Position numbers and translations under genes: made by a program | In this document: positions 57,601 through 64,000 of the stretch, piece by piece | Numbering within the stretch: the stretch's first letter is position 1 | How the letters are laid out: each line of letters starts with the position of its first letter | Notes under the pieces: model-generated | What the model was told of the DNA's origin: nothing | Seen by the model: only the letters and a program-made list of their open reading frames with translations | The model's database searches: none | Source of the DNA: Calliopum simillimum | Lineage: Eukaryota; Arthropoda; Insecta; Diptera; Lauxaniidae | DNA length: 64,000 bases | Assembly (NCBI GenBank): GCA_951812925.1 | Contig: OX638370.1 | Location: 83,000,004-83,064,003, forward strand | Direction of reading: 5' to 3'

Positions 57601-59610
57601 ATGCAGAATGCCCTATCAGGAATACGCTTCACTTCAGTTCAAGATATCGAAAATTGGCCCGATTCGTTTTTGGCCGCCAAGCCGACGCAGTTTTTCTGGG
57701 ATCGAATCCATAAATTGCCAGAAAGATGGGAAAAAATAGTGACTAGCGATGGGCAATACTTTGAATAAAATACATTGTACCATTTTCTTTAAATAAAGTC
57801 GCAAATAAAAAAAAAAAAACGGTGGAAATTAATGCACACACCCAATATTATATTAAATATATGTAAATAATTTTCATAAAATAAAATAAACAATTGTTTG
57901 AATTTGTATTTTAGAGCTGAACGCAATCGCAGACAGGCTATTGAAGGTTCCGGTGAAGATGATTACGATAACGATAATGATGACGACTATGATTACGATG
58001 AAGGTGATGAAGACACTATGTAAGTATATATATTATTAATGCTTATTTTGCATGTTCAAATCACTTATGATATTCATTTAATCATTTCATTGCAGCGAAC
58101 CTGTTACCGAAATTCCCGCAACAACAACGCATGCGCATCGTCATCATCATGGTGCTGCAACGAAGGTGAGTGACATACAACAAAGATTTACAACGCTATT
58201 GTTAACACTTTGCTTAGTGATTTAATGCATATTTAAATGCAGATTGTATTTTCACATGGGTTTCTATGTCTAAACAACAAAAATGCACACTTTATTTCTA
58301 TTGTAATTAATTAATTAAAAAAAAACCCATGGCAATCGTTGTAATTAATCGAAAAATGTATCTTCTTGTTTTTCTTTTTTATATGCGCTCTCTTTCTCAT
58401 TTTTAATACAAAAAAAAAAAAAAATGTTTTTCTCTTTCTCTTTGTCTAACGTTTTAAATTTTAATGTAAAAAATAAATTAAAAATATATAAAATCATTTA
58501 ATTAAATGTATTTATGTGCGCGTGTATGTGCTTGGGTATGTGTGCTTGTGTGTGTGGGTATACATACATATTTATACAAATTAACCATGTAAATTCATAC
58601 AACTAACAAAATCGCAAAAAAAAAAACAATGCACCAAAACATTTCCTTCAATCATTTTGTAGCCTGATTTAACTGATACTAGCAATGAACTAACTAACAA
58701 TGCTGATGCTGTCGCTGATAATGCACTCAACAACAACAATGACAACGCCCAACAGCAGCATGGTAACACCAACAACAACCATAGTAATAAACCACAAATT
58801 GTTAACAATTTGGATGAGGAAATTGTCGAAAGTGTCTCACAATTGGAATCGGTCATCACAAAAACTATTGAAAATACAAAGCACATAAAAGAATTACCCG
58901 TGCTGGTAGATGTACCATCAACATCAATTGTTGTTGGTGGTGATGATGATGATGTTGCTGTTGAAGAGGAAGAGGATGGGGTTGACGATGAGATTGCTGC
59001 TGCTGCTGCTATTAACGTAGATAATGGCGATAGCGAGCCACTTGATAAAAATATTGATATGCAAACGAATCGTTTAACTGAAACTGAATTGCATCAAGAA
59101 AATGCAGCAGAAATTCCAACAACCACAACACCAAACATAAATTCAATGACACCAAAAATTTCACTTGATTCACAACTTGAAGCACATCATCATGACGCGC
59201 ATGATGAAGTATCATCGTCCGTAAATGTTGCCGAAGTTATTGAATCCAGCGCATCATTAGCAACGGTAACTTTTGGCTTAGATCAAACGACAACAGCAAC
59301 GGCAACAACAACAACAGCAAGCAACAGCACACCGCCATTTAGCACATTACTAACAAATTCTAATAATAAATTATCACTACCACCACAAATTTCACCACAT
59401 TCACCATCATCATCACATTATCTGCACAATTATGATACATCATCATCTGTATCGTCTGTTGTTGTTGTGAATTCAACATTATCATCATTATTAACACCAT
59501 CAACAACAATACAACCACCACCACTATCATCATCATCATCTTCATCCGCATTATCATCATCTATGTTGTCTACAACCACAACAACAACAACAACTGCAAT
59601 GCAATCGAAG
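39450..59610 (+). CDS. Dg: Dystroglycan gene, 5' part (7 coding exons, 3' end outside window)
   Basis: Dystroglycan is the extracellular-matrix receptor of the dystrophin complex. Joined coding parts are 39690-39803, 54158-54358, 54542-54661, 54727-54869, 57915-58019, 58096-58165 and 58663-59610. All junctions have GT/AG sites and the frame stays open for 567 codons. Order of parts: signal peptide (residues about 1-28), S6-like alpha-DG N-terminal domain (about 61-193) with Cys64 and Cys148 matching the family disulfide pair, the motif GWWIIWRKDV, a furin-type site RNRR|Q at 196-200, an acidic Asp/Glu/Tyr stretch, a His-rich patch, then a Ser/Thr-rich mucin-like region. The furin site sits where vertebrate alpha-DG has RVRR|Q. 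No beta subunit or membrane segment is present before the window ends. Identification is from remembered family sequence, not a search. Confidence 0.88.
39690..39803 (+). CDS. Dg: Dg coding exon 1: start codon and signal peptide
   Basis: Codes for 38 residues beginning MAATLPKFEFF. The core FFLSATFCMLCFFLSIACA is a strong hydrophobic signal sequence, with likely cleavage near ACA|ERD. The ATG at 39690 is the first ATG in this frame. The donor is cag|gtgagt at 39804, and the exon ends in phase 0. The encoded part after the signal peptide (ERDFNFNDSQ) is only about ten residues, so the mature protein starts almost directly at exon 2. Confidence 0.85.
40676..41979 (-). mobile_element. maT-family (D,D37D-type) element, decayed
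   Basis: Ends aggtatgtactcgaaaaaaa and its inverse are flanked by TA (40674-40675, 41980-41981). At 1.3 kb it has full family length. Minus-strand translation gives an intact N-terminal part (41383-41667: FTSEEKAKEVLRAYKKNTGL, SIKDVTKKVHMSPGKVQKV), a stop-ridden middle, and then the last part of the catalytic domain IFWPDLASCYYGKLAMNWYE ... PNSNCTELRPI-type. Multiple stops and frameshifts make it inactive. It lies antisense in Dg intron 1. Confidence 0.85.
42406..43147 (-). mobile_element. Deleted long-TIR mariner
   Basis: The ends share about 130-160 bp of inverted sequence: cgaggggcactatttatgtt, ggaaactggcaacactgatg, then agtgctattt at the inner edge. The left end follows TA; the right-hand TA appears mutated. 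The minus strand encodes only the HTH part of a transposase (DRHVTYYEIEASLQKSSTSI), frameshifted, with no catalytic domain. A solo end of the same family lies at 15163-15408. Confidence 0.82.
43425..44757. repeat. Long foldback in Dg intron 1 (arms about 600 bp)
   Basis: Left arm to about 44034 and right arm from about 44053 are inverse copies: ctacctcgagtcgtgttcgc / gcgaacacgactcgaggtag, gccgccatattgg / ccaatatggcggc, tgagtaggcacagtgatgtg / cacatcactgtgcctactca. The right arm has about 70 bp (44211-44283) missing from the left. The loop is about 20 bp. No coding sequence. Confidence 0.9.
44955..45185. repeat. CACGTG/GTAC-rich simple array
   Basis: gtacgtgaattcacg words alternate with CACGTG and then become short tandem units ttcgtacctcgtac / ttttcgtacttcgtac, ending near tgtgtgtactacacacacca. 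Confidence 0.7.
47450..47877. repeat. CTTGGT/ACCAAG-rich element, hAT-like end
   Basis: gatcttggtctcggtcttgg and related words run through 47485-47580 and appear inverted near 47745-47865. The right end reads gagactaatttcgctcatca then ctag, a hAT-like terminus; the left end is unclear. Confidence 0.5.
49193..49883. repeat. Near-perfect palindrome in Dg intron 1 (arms about 340 bp)
   Basis: acattttttgggaaaactga at the left is mirrored by tcagttttcccaaaaaatgt at the right; the centre is near 49538. The two arms give almost the same hypothetical peptide from opposite strands (both contain RANSIKITYFDLILFFIAGL), which shows how recently the arms were copied. Its right side merges into a tail resembling that of the 142-bp arrays (to 50055). 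Confidence 0.88.
49884..50055 (+). repeat. Third copy of the array 3' tail
   Basis: ccagccaggcagacagacgg, acatggctatggcgactcag, gttacaaacagaaggacaaa and ggtataa follow the same order as at 4800-4960 and 17280-17455, without the 142-bp units upstream. Confidence 0.78.
52210..53018. mobile_element. hAT-like foldback element
   Basis: The ends agggctgtgcaatgagctga and the inverse of tcagctcgttgcacagcctt pair. Inner parts also pair (agggttgctacctgat-like with atg-tggcaaccct). aaaattatca occurs on both flanks, suggesting a target duplication, though its exact length is unclear. No transposase. Confidence 0.7.
54158..54358 (+). CDS. Dg: Dg coding exon 2: start of alpha-DG S6-like domain
   Basis: Acceptor ctcttttaag|gtttca and donor aaag|gtaaaa frame exactly 67 codons in phase 0 at both ends. 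Residues 61-105 (VARCHYTENEIVLSLVLKKH onward) match the start of the second domain of the alpha-dystroglycan N-terminal region, where vertebrates have an Ala-Cys followed by a beta strand and then a helix with a Lys-rich, Leu-spaced pattern. Cys64 is the expected first member of the domain disulfide. Confidence 0.88.
54542..54661 (+). CDS. Dg: Dg coding exon 3
   Basis: Forty codons, phase 0 on both sides, with acceptor cacgtag|gaattt and donor ttttatg|gtaaca. It encodes the middle of the S6-like domain (EFIVLESVTKRDLYDMQKQS, then a basic loop containing an extra Cys at residue 133). The preceding intron is only 183 bp, and its pyrimidine tract includes a poly-T run. Confidence 0.87.
54727..54869 (+). 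CDS. Dg: Dg coding exon 4: end of S6-like domain
   Basis: Separated from exon 3 by a 65-bp intron. Encodes residues 146-192 plus two bases of codon 193. LGCGTKY provides Cys148, the second member of the conserved disulfide pair. EKFGWWIIWRKDV corresponds to the vertebrate GWHIANKK segment just before the furin site. The donor is accag|gtaagg. The exon ends in phase 2, the first phase change in the gene. Confidence 0.88.
55781..56513. mobile_element. MITE with GGGGTAAAGTGGG ends, in Dg intron 4
   Basis: The left end atgtaggggtaagtggggta is mirrored by taccccactttcccctacat (one mismatch over about 28 bp). Further cccactttacccc words occur inside (55801, 56289). No coding capacity seen. Confidence 0.72.
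57148..57845 (+). mobile_element. Deleted mariner in Dg intron 4
   Basis: 31-bp TIRs (start ttgggtgtgtgcattaattt; 30 of 31 match) are flanked by TA (57146-57147, 57846-57847). At 698 bp it keeps only the C-terminal half of the transposase. Confidence 0.88.
57332..57768 (+). pseudogene. Mariner transposase C-terminal half, one frameshift
   Basis: The first frame (57332 to about 57545) reads LPGDQTINAQLYRQQLIRLK and IIFHHDNARPH with the second catalytic Asp. After a shift near 57530-57545 the other frame reads HPPYSPDHAPSDYHLFRSMQ with the third Asp and runs without a stop to WEKIVTSDGQYFE and TAA at 57766. The N-terminal DNA-binding half and first Asp are absent. Confidence 0.85.
57915..58019 (+). 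CDS. Dg: Dg coding exon 5: furin-type site and acidic linker
   Basis: Starts after gtattttag and finishes at actat|gtaagt; it is 105 bp and phase 2 at both ends, so it could be skipped without shifting the frame. It encodes AERNRR|QAIEGSGEDD followed by a run rich in Asp, Tyr and Asn. RNRR at 57922-57933 fits R-X-R/K-R and occupies the same place as the known processing site of vertebrate alpha-dystroglycan. The acidic run is fly-like low-complexity sequence. Confidence 0.85.
58096..58165 (+). CDS. Dg: Dg coding exon 6: Thr/His-rich short exon
   Basis: Seventy bp, acceptor cattgcag|cgaacc and donor acgaag|gtgagt. Returns the reading frame to phase 0. The peptide EPVTEIPATTTHAHRHHHG contains a Thr cluster and a His cluster, consistent with the beginning of the O-glycosylated stalk. 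It follows a 76-bp intron. Confidence 0.82.
58166..58662 (+). other. Dg: Dg intron 6
   Basis: A 497-bp intron with a poly-A tract, TC-rich runs and a (TG)-rich microsatellite near 58515-58565. Nothing else is seen. Confidence 0.7.
58663..59610 (+). CDS. Dg: Dg coding exon 7: mucin-like domain, cassette-like exon
   Basis: Acceptor attttgtag|cctgat and donor tcgaag|gtaatg define 948 bp (316 codons), phase 0 at both ends. The product is Asn-rich first (residues about 252-300), has a short mixed acidic segment (EEIVESVSQLESVITKTIEN, then runs of Asp/Glu/Val), and then becomes dominated by Ser, Thr and Pro, as expected for a mucin-like O-glycosylated stalk. Two NST sequons are visible. In Drosophila, Dg isoforms differ by inclusion of a mucin-like exon; the symmetric phases make the same switch possible here. 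Long ACA/TCA trinucleotide runs suggest length polymorphism. Confidence 0.84.
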
Positions 59611-62600
59611 GTAATGCTTTATTAACTACAACTTGTTGACGTTTTCATTAAAACGAAAAAAAAAAAAAAAAAAATTAAACTTTTTTTTCATTTTGTTGTT
59701 GTTTTGTTTCATGTAAAATCTCTCTTAATATGCGCGTTTTTTAGTAATTTGTTTCTGTTTTTCTTTCTTTTTGCCTACTCCTAAACGTTAAACGTTCCAT
59801 TTATTCCATGGTCAACGTGATTTGTTATCACCTTTTTTTTTTTTTGTTGTCGTTGTCTTTTATGATGCCTCATTTGTTTATTATTTTTAAAAAAAATTGT
59901 GTAAAAAAAAAAAAATTCATAACATTGCAATTTTAAATGTTCTTTTAATATGTATTTTTTTTTTTAATGTTTATTTATATTAAGCTGGTCTCTGCTGCCG
60001 ACACTCAATTTTAGATTGAGCGCAGCGCTATTAAAATTATTTGCTATATAGCCAAGTTTTACATTTATTTTTTATATAATTTTTTATTTAACACATTTTT
60101 AATTAAATGCAATCCAAAGTGTACATTTGTGTCACCCTAGTGTTTATATATAGCAATGGGCTATTATTTATTTTATTTTATTTTATTTTATAATAAGACA
60201 TAACGAAATAAATTAGTGCTAAATTAACATTCTATGCCAAATTCTGAAAAACTACATAAAAAATGTTCAAATGACAATTTTTACAAAATGATATTGTCCT
60301 CCAAACTGTTTAGTATCAATTAAAATAACTTTTAGCGTTTATTAACAAATGGAGTAGCATGGCATTAAAGATCTTTTGGAAGAAAATTGGTACATCTTGA
60401 AATTTATCTATTTGTGACCCATCCTAAATTAAAGAATGTTCTCTCCGCAAACCATATACATTAAAGTGGGCCGATAGGTAGCCGAGGTCGGCTTGCAAAG
60501 TTCATTCAATTCTAAGGATGAATGCCAAAGAAACCATACCACTTCATTCAACTTTAGTTCGGCGCATTTTCTATTGAAAATTTTACCTTGCATTTAATAT
60601 TTATTTTTATTTTTATACTACATTCTGAAAAATCTTATAGAGACAAAAGTAATGGCATTATATAAATTGGCTGGTATTCTATCAAAAATGAATAAAATTT
60701 GGTTCTGTTTACATGTAAAGTTTACTTGAAAAAATTAATTTAAAATATGAATAGTTTATTTTGAAAGTGGGTCATAATAATTGGCTATTTGATCGATATC
60801 ACTTTTTTAAATACATACTATCAATTCCACACTATCAAGTAAACTTTTTGTGTAAACAGAACCCTATTATATTCATTTTTGACAGAATACCAACCAATTC
60901 ATAATAAGACATTACTTTTGTCTATATACGATTTTTCAAAACGTAAGTAGTACAAAAATAAAAATAAATATTAAATACGAGTTAGCTGAGGTCGGCAAAA
61001 TTTCACCGATACAATTTGGACCACCCTAATATACATACATTTTTTCATAACTTATTTTTCCTTATTTTCTTTATACCTCTATGTGATCCTTATTCAGTTG
61101 ATTTTCAAAATTTAAAAGAAAAAAATTCGCCGTTCACTTTTTTCCAAAATTTGTTGTTTTACGTAAGTGCCAAACCATATCCACATACGACAAACTACTT
61201 ATAAGAATTTTTTTTGGGGAGCGGGGTGTCACCTTTTCCTTTTAATGTATTTATTGCGGTGCCTTTGACAAATGTAGCAAATAACTGCTTTCTGCGTTAA
61301 ACGTTTTGAGAGCTTTGACGAATTTTGTATTTTTTTTATATTATTTTTGTATATTTGTTATATTATTTTTGTATATTTGGGCGTGGCACTGCCCAGAAAA
61401 AGTATTAATGGCTCCTTCTTAGTGAAACATTTCTCTATAAAACTGCATCATTCGATTTTTTAAATTTGTTTTTCGCCAAAAGACCACTGTGCGCCGCTCA
61501 TTTTTCCAGTAGATGTCATTTGCCACGTTGTCTCAGTGCTCCTTAACATACGTAAAAAATTTTATATGCATATCTGCATCGAATTCGAAAAAAATTTATA
61601 AAGAAACCGGCAAACCAAAGATTTCTAACTCTTCACGAGATATTGAATTTTTAGCCATAAGTCTTATTATATTTGAGCATTTCAAAGCACAAAGTGACTA
61701 ACTCCACATATCCAACAATTTTAAATTAAGTGTCAAAGCACTTGGTTTAGTCATAGCTCATTACATATTTAATAAATTTTCAAAATGATAGAGATCACTA
61801 TTTAGTATCGATCCCAATACAAAAAAAAAAAAAAAGTTCGCTTTAAACCGCCCATTTTGAAAGCTTATCGTCTTTGATTTTTAAGGAAAAAACAAATTTT
61901 TTTTTCGACCTCTAAATAATACGCTATTGCTCTGCCATTTGACGTCCGATTATCAAGTAAAGTATAGTATATAGTATACACTAGACTGCTTCATATTTTT
62001 TATTTTTTTTTTTGCTTCCGATTTGCTTTCCAACAAGTTTTTTTGTTAAACAAAAAGAAACGAAAAATTCTGGTGCAAGGAGAGCCCATAATATTAATAG
62101 TACCTGGAGACCGATCCCTGCTCGGTCAACAATCTGATCTTATTATTTTAGTCGATGTTTTTATTCATAGCTATCTATTTTTTGTTATGAAATTCGTACC
62201 TTTTCACCTCCAATGGTCACGCTTTCAAAATGATAAATTAACCGATGAGAATAATAATAAGAAAAGACTCGGAAAGTATCGAAAGGTATAGAGAATTACC
62301 AAAAACTCCAAATTTTTTTGGTGAAATCAAATCCCCTTGAATAAATAAATGGGATATGCCACGCAGCCAAAATATTTTGTCTCTTACAATATATAGGCGC
62401 TGAAATCTTCAAAGGATCATACCTCGGAAAGTAAGAGACGTATTGTATAAGTCCAGAATGATATTTTGATAACAAAGAGTGCGGCTATTCAACGCCATTA
62501 ATAAAAAAGGATTTCACCTTTTCTTGTAGATACCCAGTACGACTGAACATAGCGTTTTCTCCAACTTCAAACAAGGATATTTCAAAATCCTGCAGTTATA

Positions 62601-64000
62601 CTAACAGTTCTGCTGATGAAGACGTATTGAGCGTCAAAAAGTACATAAGACTGCATATAAGAAATAAAAAGTTCATTCCATTGTTTTTTTTTTTTTGTGC
62701 CTGAGTTATTAACAAACATTTTTATTTTGGTAAAAAGTGGGCGTGGCAATTATTGAACAAAGCCCACTTTTCGTTATGCTTAAGATACTCATGATCCAGA
62801 TCCGCATACCAAATTTCATCAAAATGTGTTGTACCATTTGCGAGAAATAGCATTTAATTTTTTTTAGTTGTATGGGAGGTTCCACAGGCACCGGCGATAT
62901 TTTTCCCACTTCCAGGTCGTAGGTGCCTAATAAAAAGGAGATTTCTTACAGTTAAATTTAGAAAGATTGGTTTAGTAGTTTTCTTTTTATAGCGTATTAT
63001 ATTATTGTGGGCGGTGCCACGCCCTCCAACGAGTTTTCCTAATATAACTGCATATCACATATTGATACTTGTTTTTAGGGCTCAAATTTCTTAAATTTTC
63101 ATTATAATTGTTGGATTCATTTTCGAGTAATATTGAATCAAAATTTTCAATGGTTTAAAAAGGGACGTGGCACATCTTCGATACCGCCCACTTTTCGGTT
63201 ATTACAAGGCTTTGATAAGCAGTACCTACGTACGAAATTTCATTAAAATATCTTGTAACATTTGCGAGAAATAACATTTAACGTATTTTGCTTGTATAGG
63301 ACGTTACACGCGCAACGGCGATATTTCGCCCCAACGAGTTTTCCTAATATAACAGCGTATCAAATATTGATCCTTGTTTGCAGAGGTGACATCTCCTAAA
63401 TTTTCATTAAAATTGTTGGAGTCGTTTTCGAGTAATATTGAATCAAAATTTTCAAGGGGTAAAAAGTGGGCGTGCCACTTCTTCGATCCCGCCCATCTGT
63501 TACAAGGTATTACTAAGCCATACCCGCTCACCAAATTTCATTCAACTTGCATAGTTTGCGAGTTATGACTAAATCAAGTTTAAAACTTAGGGCAGTGCCA
63601 CGCCCTCTGATGAGCATTTACAAAGCTCAAACCTAGCTCATTCTTTATTGTATGCTGCTATCTAACACTATTCCAAGTTTCATTGAAATCGCTGTAGCCG
63701 TTTTCGAGAAAAAAATATTGAGTACAAAAAAACAAACAAACATACAATTTTAGCTCGTATAAGAAGATAAGATTTACTGGTGGCGCAATGTATTTCTTTG
63801 TTTTAAGTGTGAAAGAGTACTCTTCTAAATACTTTTGAACATATCTCGTGAAAGAGAAAAATCTATCTAAATCTATCTTCTATCTAATGCAGTGATCGGC
63901 GTCCTATAGCACAATTGTGCATTCAAAAATGTATGTATCTCTGTCTATCCTTTTCTAACATTCATCTTTCTTCTCTCAAACATAAATTCTCTCTCTTAAA
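59611..64000 (+). other. Dg: Dg intron 7, start only; repeats
   Basis: Begins gtaatg and continues past the window end. It holds poly-A/T runs (59.65-59.95 kb), a foldback (about 60463-61029), and from about 61.3 kb many diverged copies of a repeat with GGGCGTGGCAC-like words, alternating with phrases such as ccaaatttcat and tttgcgagaaat (62.3-63.75 kb). No further Dg exon with convincing coding signal was found. Confidence 0.6.
60463..61029. repeat. Foldback MITE in Dg intron 7
   Basis: Left arm words tatttttatttttatactac, gagacaaaagtaatg and ggttctgtttacat are inverted at 60840-60975 (atgt/gtaaacagaacc, cattacttttgtct). The outer ends taaagtgggccgatag and the inverse of ggaccaccctaa are similar. 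Confidence 0.68.

Larger units (their letters stand above)
54870..57914 (+). other. Dg: Dg intron 4 (3.0 kb) with two transposon insertions
   Basis: Runs from gtaagg to gtattttag. It contains a G-rich-ended foldback (55781-56513) and a deleted mariner (57148-57845). The segments 54870-55780 and 56514-57147 are AT-rich and show no coding signal. It is much longer than the neighbouring introns (65-497 bp), mostly because of these insertions. Confidence 0.7.

Noticed and set aside
58581..58886. 101-codon minus-strand open frame rich in Leu/Ser
   Set aside because: It is the reverse shadow of Dg exon 7.
59360..59560. Met-rich minus-strand open frame
   Set aside because: Antisense of the ATCATC-rich part of Dg exon 7.

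Overview
The window is dipteran nuclear DNA, most likely from a tephritid-type higher fly. It is very AT-rich, intron-dominated and full of decayed DNA transposons (mariner, maT, Tc1, hAT, TTAA-target elements). The one host gene I can support is on the + strand in the right third. It is the 5' part of Dystroglycan (Dg). Species assignment is inference from gene structure and repeat content; no marker gene fixes it.

Layout: bases 1-39.4 kb hold no convincing host coding sequence. They carry a foldback element at the left edge, a 163-bp hAT-type MITE with an 8-bp target duplication, several broken mariner copies, and a hAT remnant. They also carry two arrays of a 142-bp unit with a shared 3' tail (one split by a TTAA-target element), irregular minisatellites, a Tc1-like element with an internal deletion, and a long foldback into which a Jockey/R1-type LINE fragment has jumped.

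Dg runs from 39.45 kb to beyond the right edge. Seven coding exons can be joined with consensus GT/AG sites and a continuous reading frame of 567 codons. They encode a signal peptide, the S6-like part of the alpha-dystroglycan N-terminal region with its conserved Cys pair, a GWW motif followed by a furin-type RNRR|Q site, an acidic linker, and a 948-bp Ser/Thr-rich mucin-like exon whose two ends are both in phase 0. The rest of Dg (C-terminal cadherin-like part, beta subunit, transmembrane segment, cytoplasmic tail) is not in the window.

The Dg introns are loaded with repeats. Intron 1 (14.4 kb) contains a maT element, a long-TIR mariner, a 1.3-kb foldback, a 0.7-kb near-perfect palindrome, and a hAT-like foldback. 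Intron 4 contains a G-rich-ended foldback and a deleted mariner. If transcribed with Dg, several would form hairpins hundreds of base pairs long. The most unusual non-gene signals are these foldbacks, two of which share a GATATCTC...GGTAAGTC core, and the 142-bp-unit arrays.
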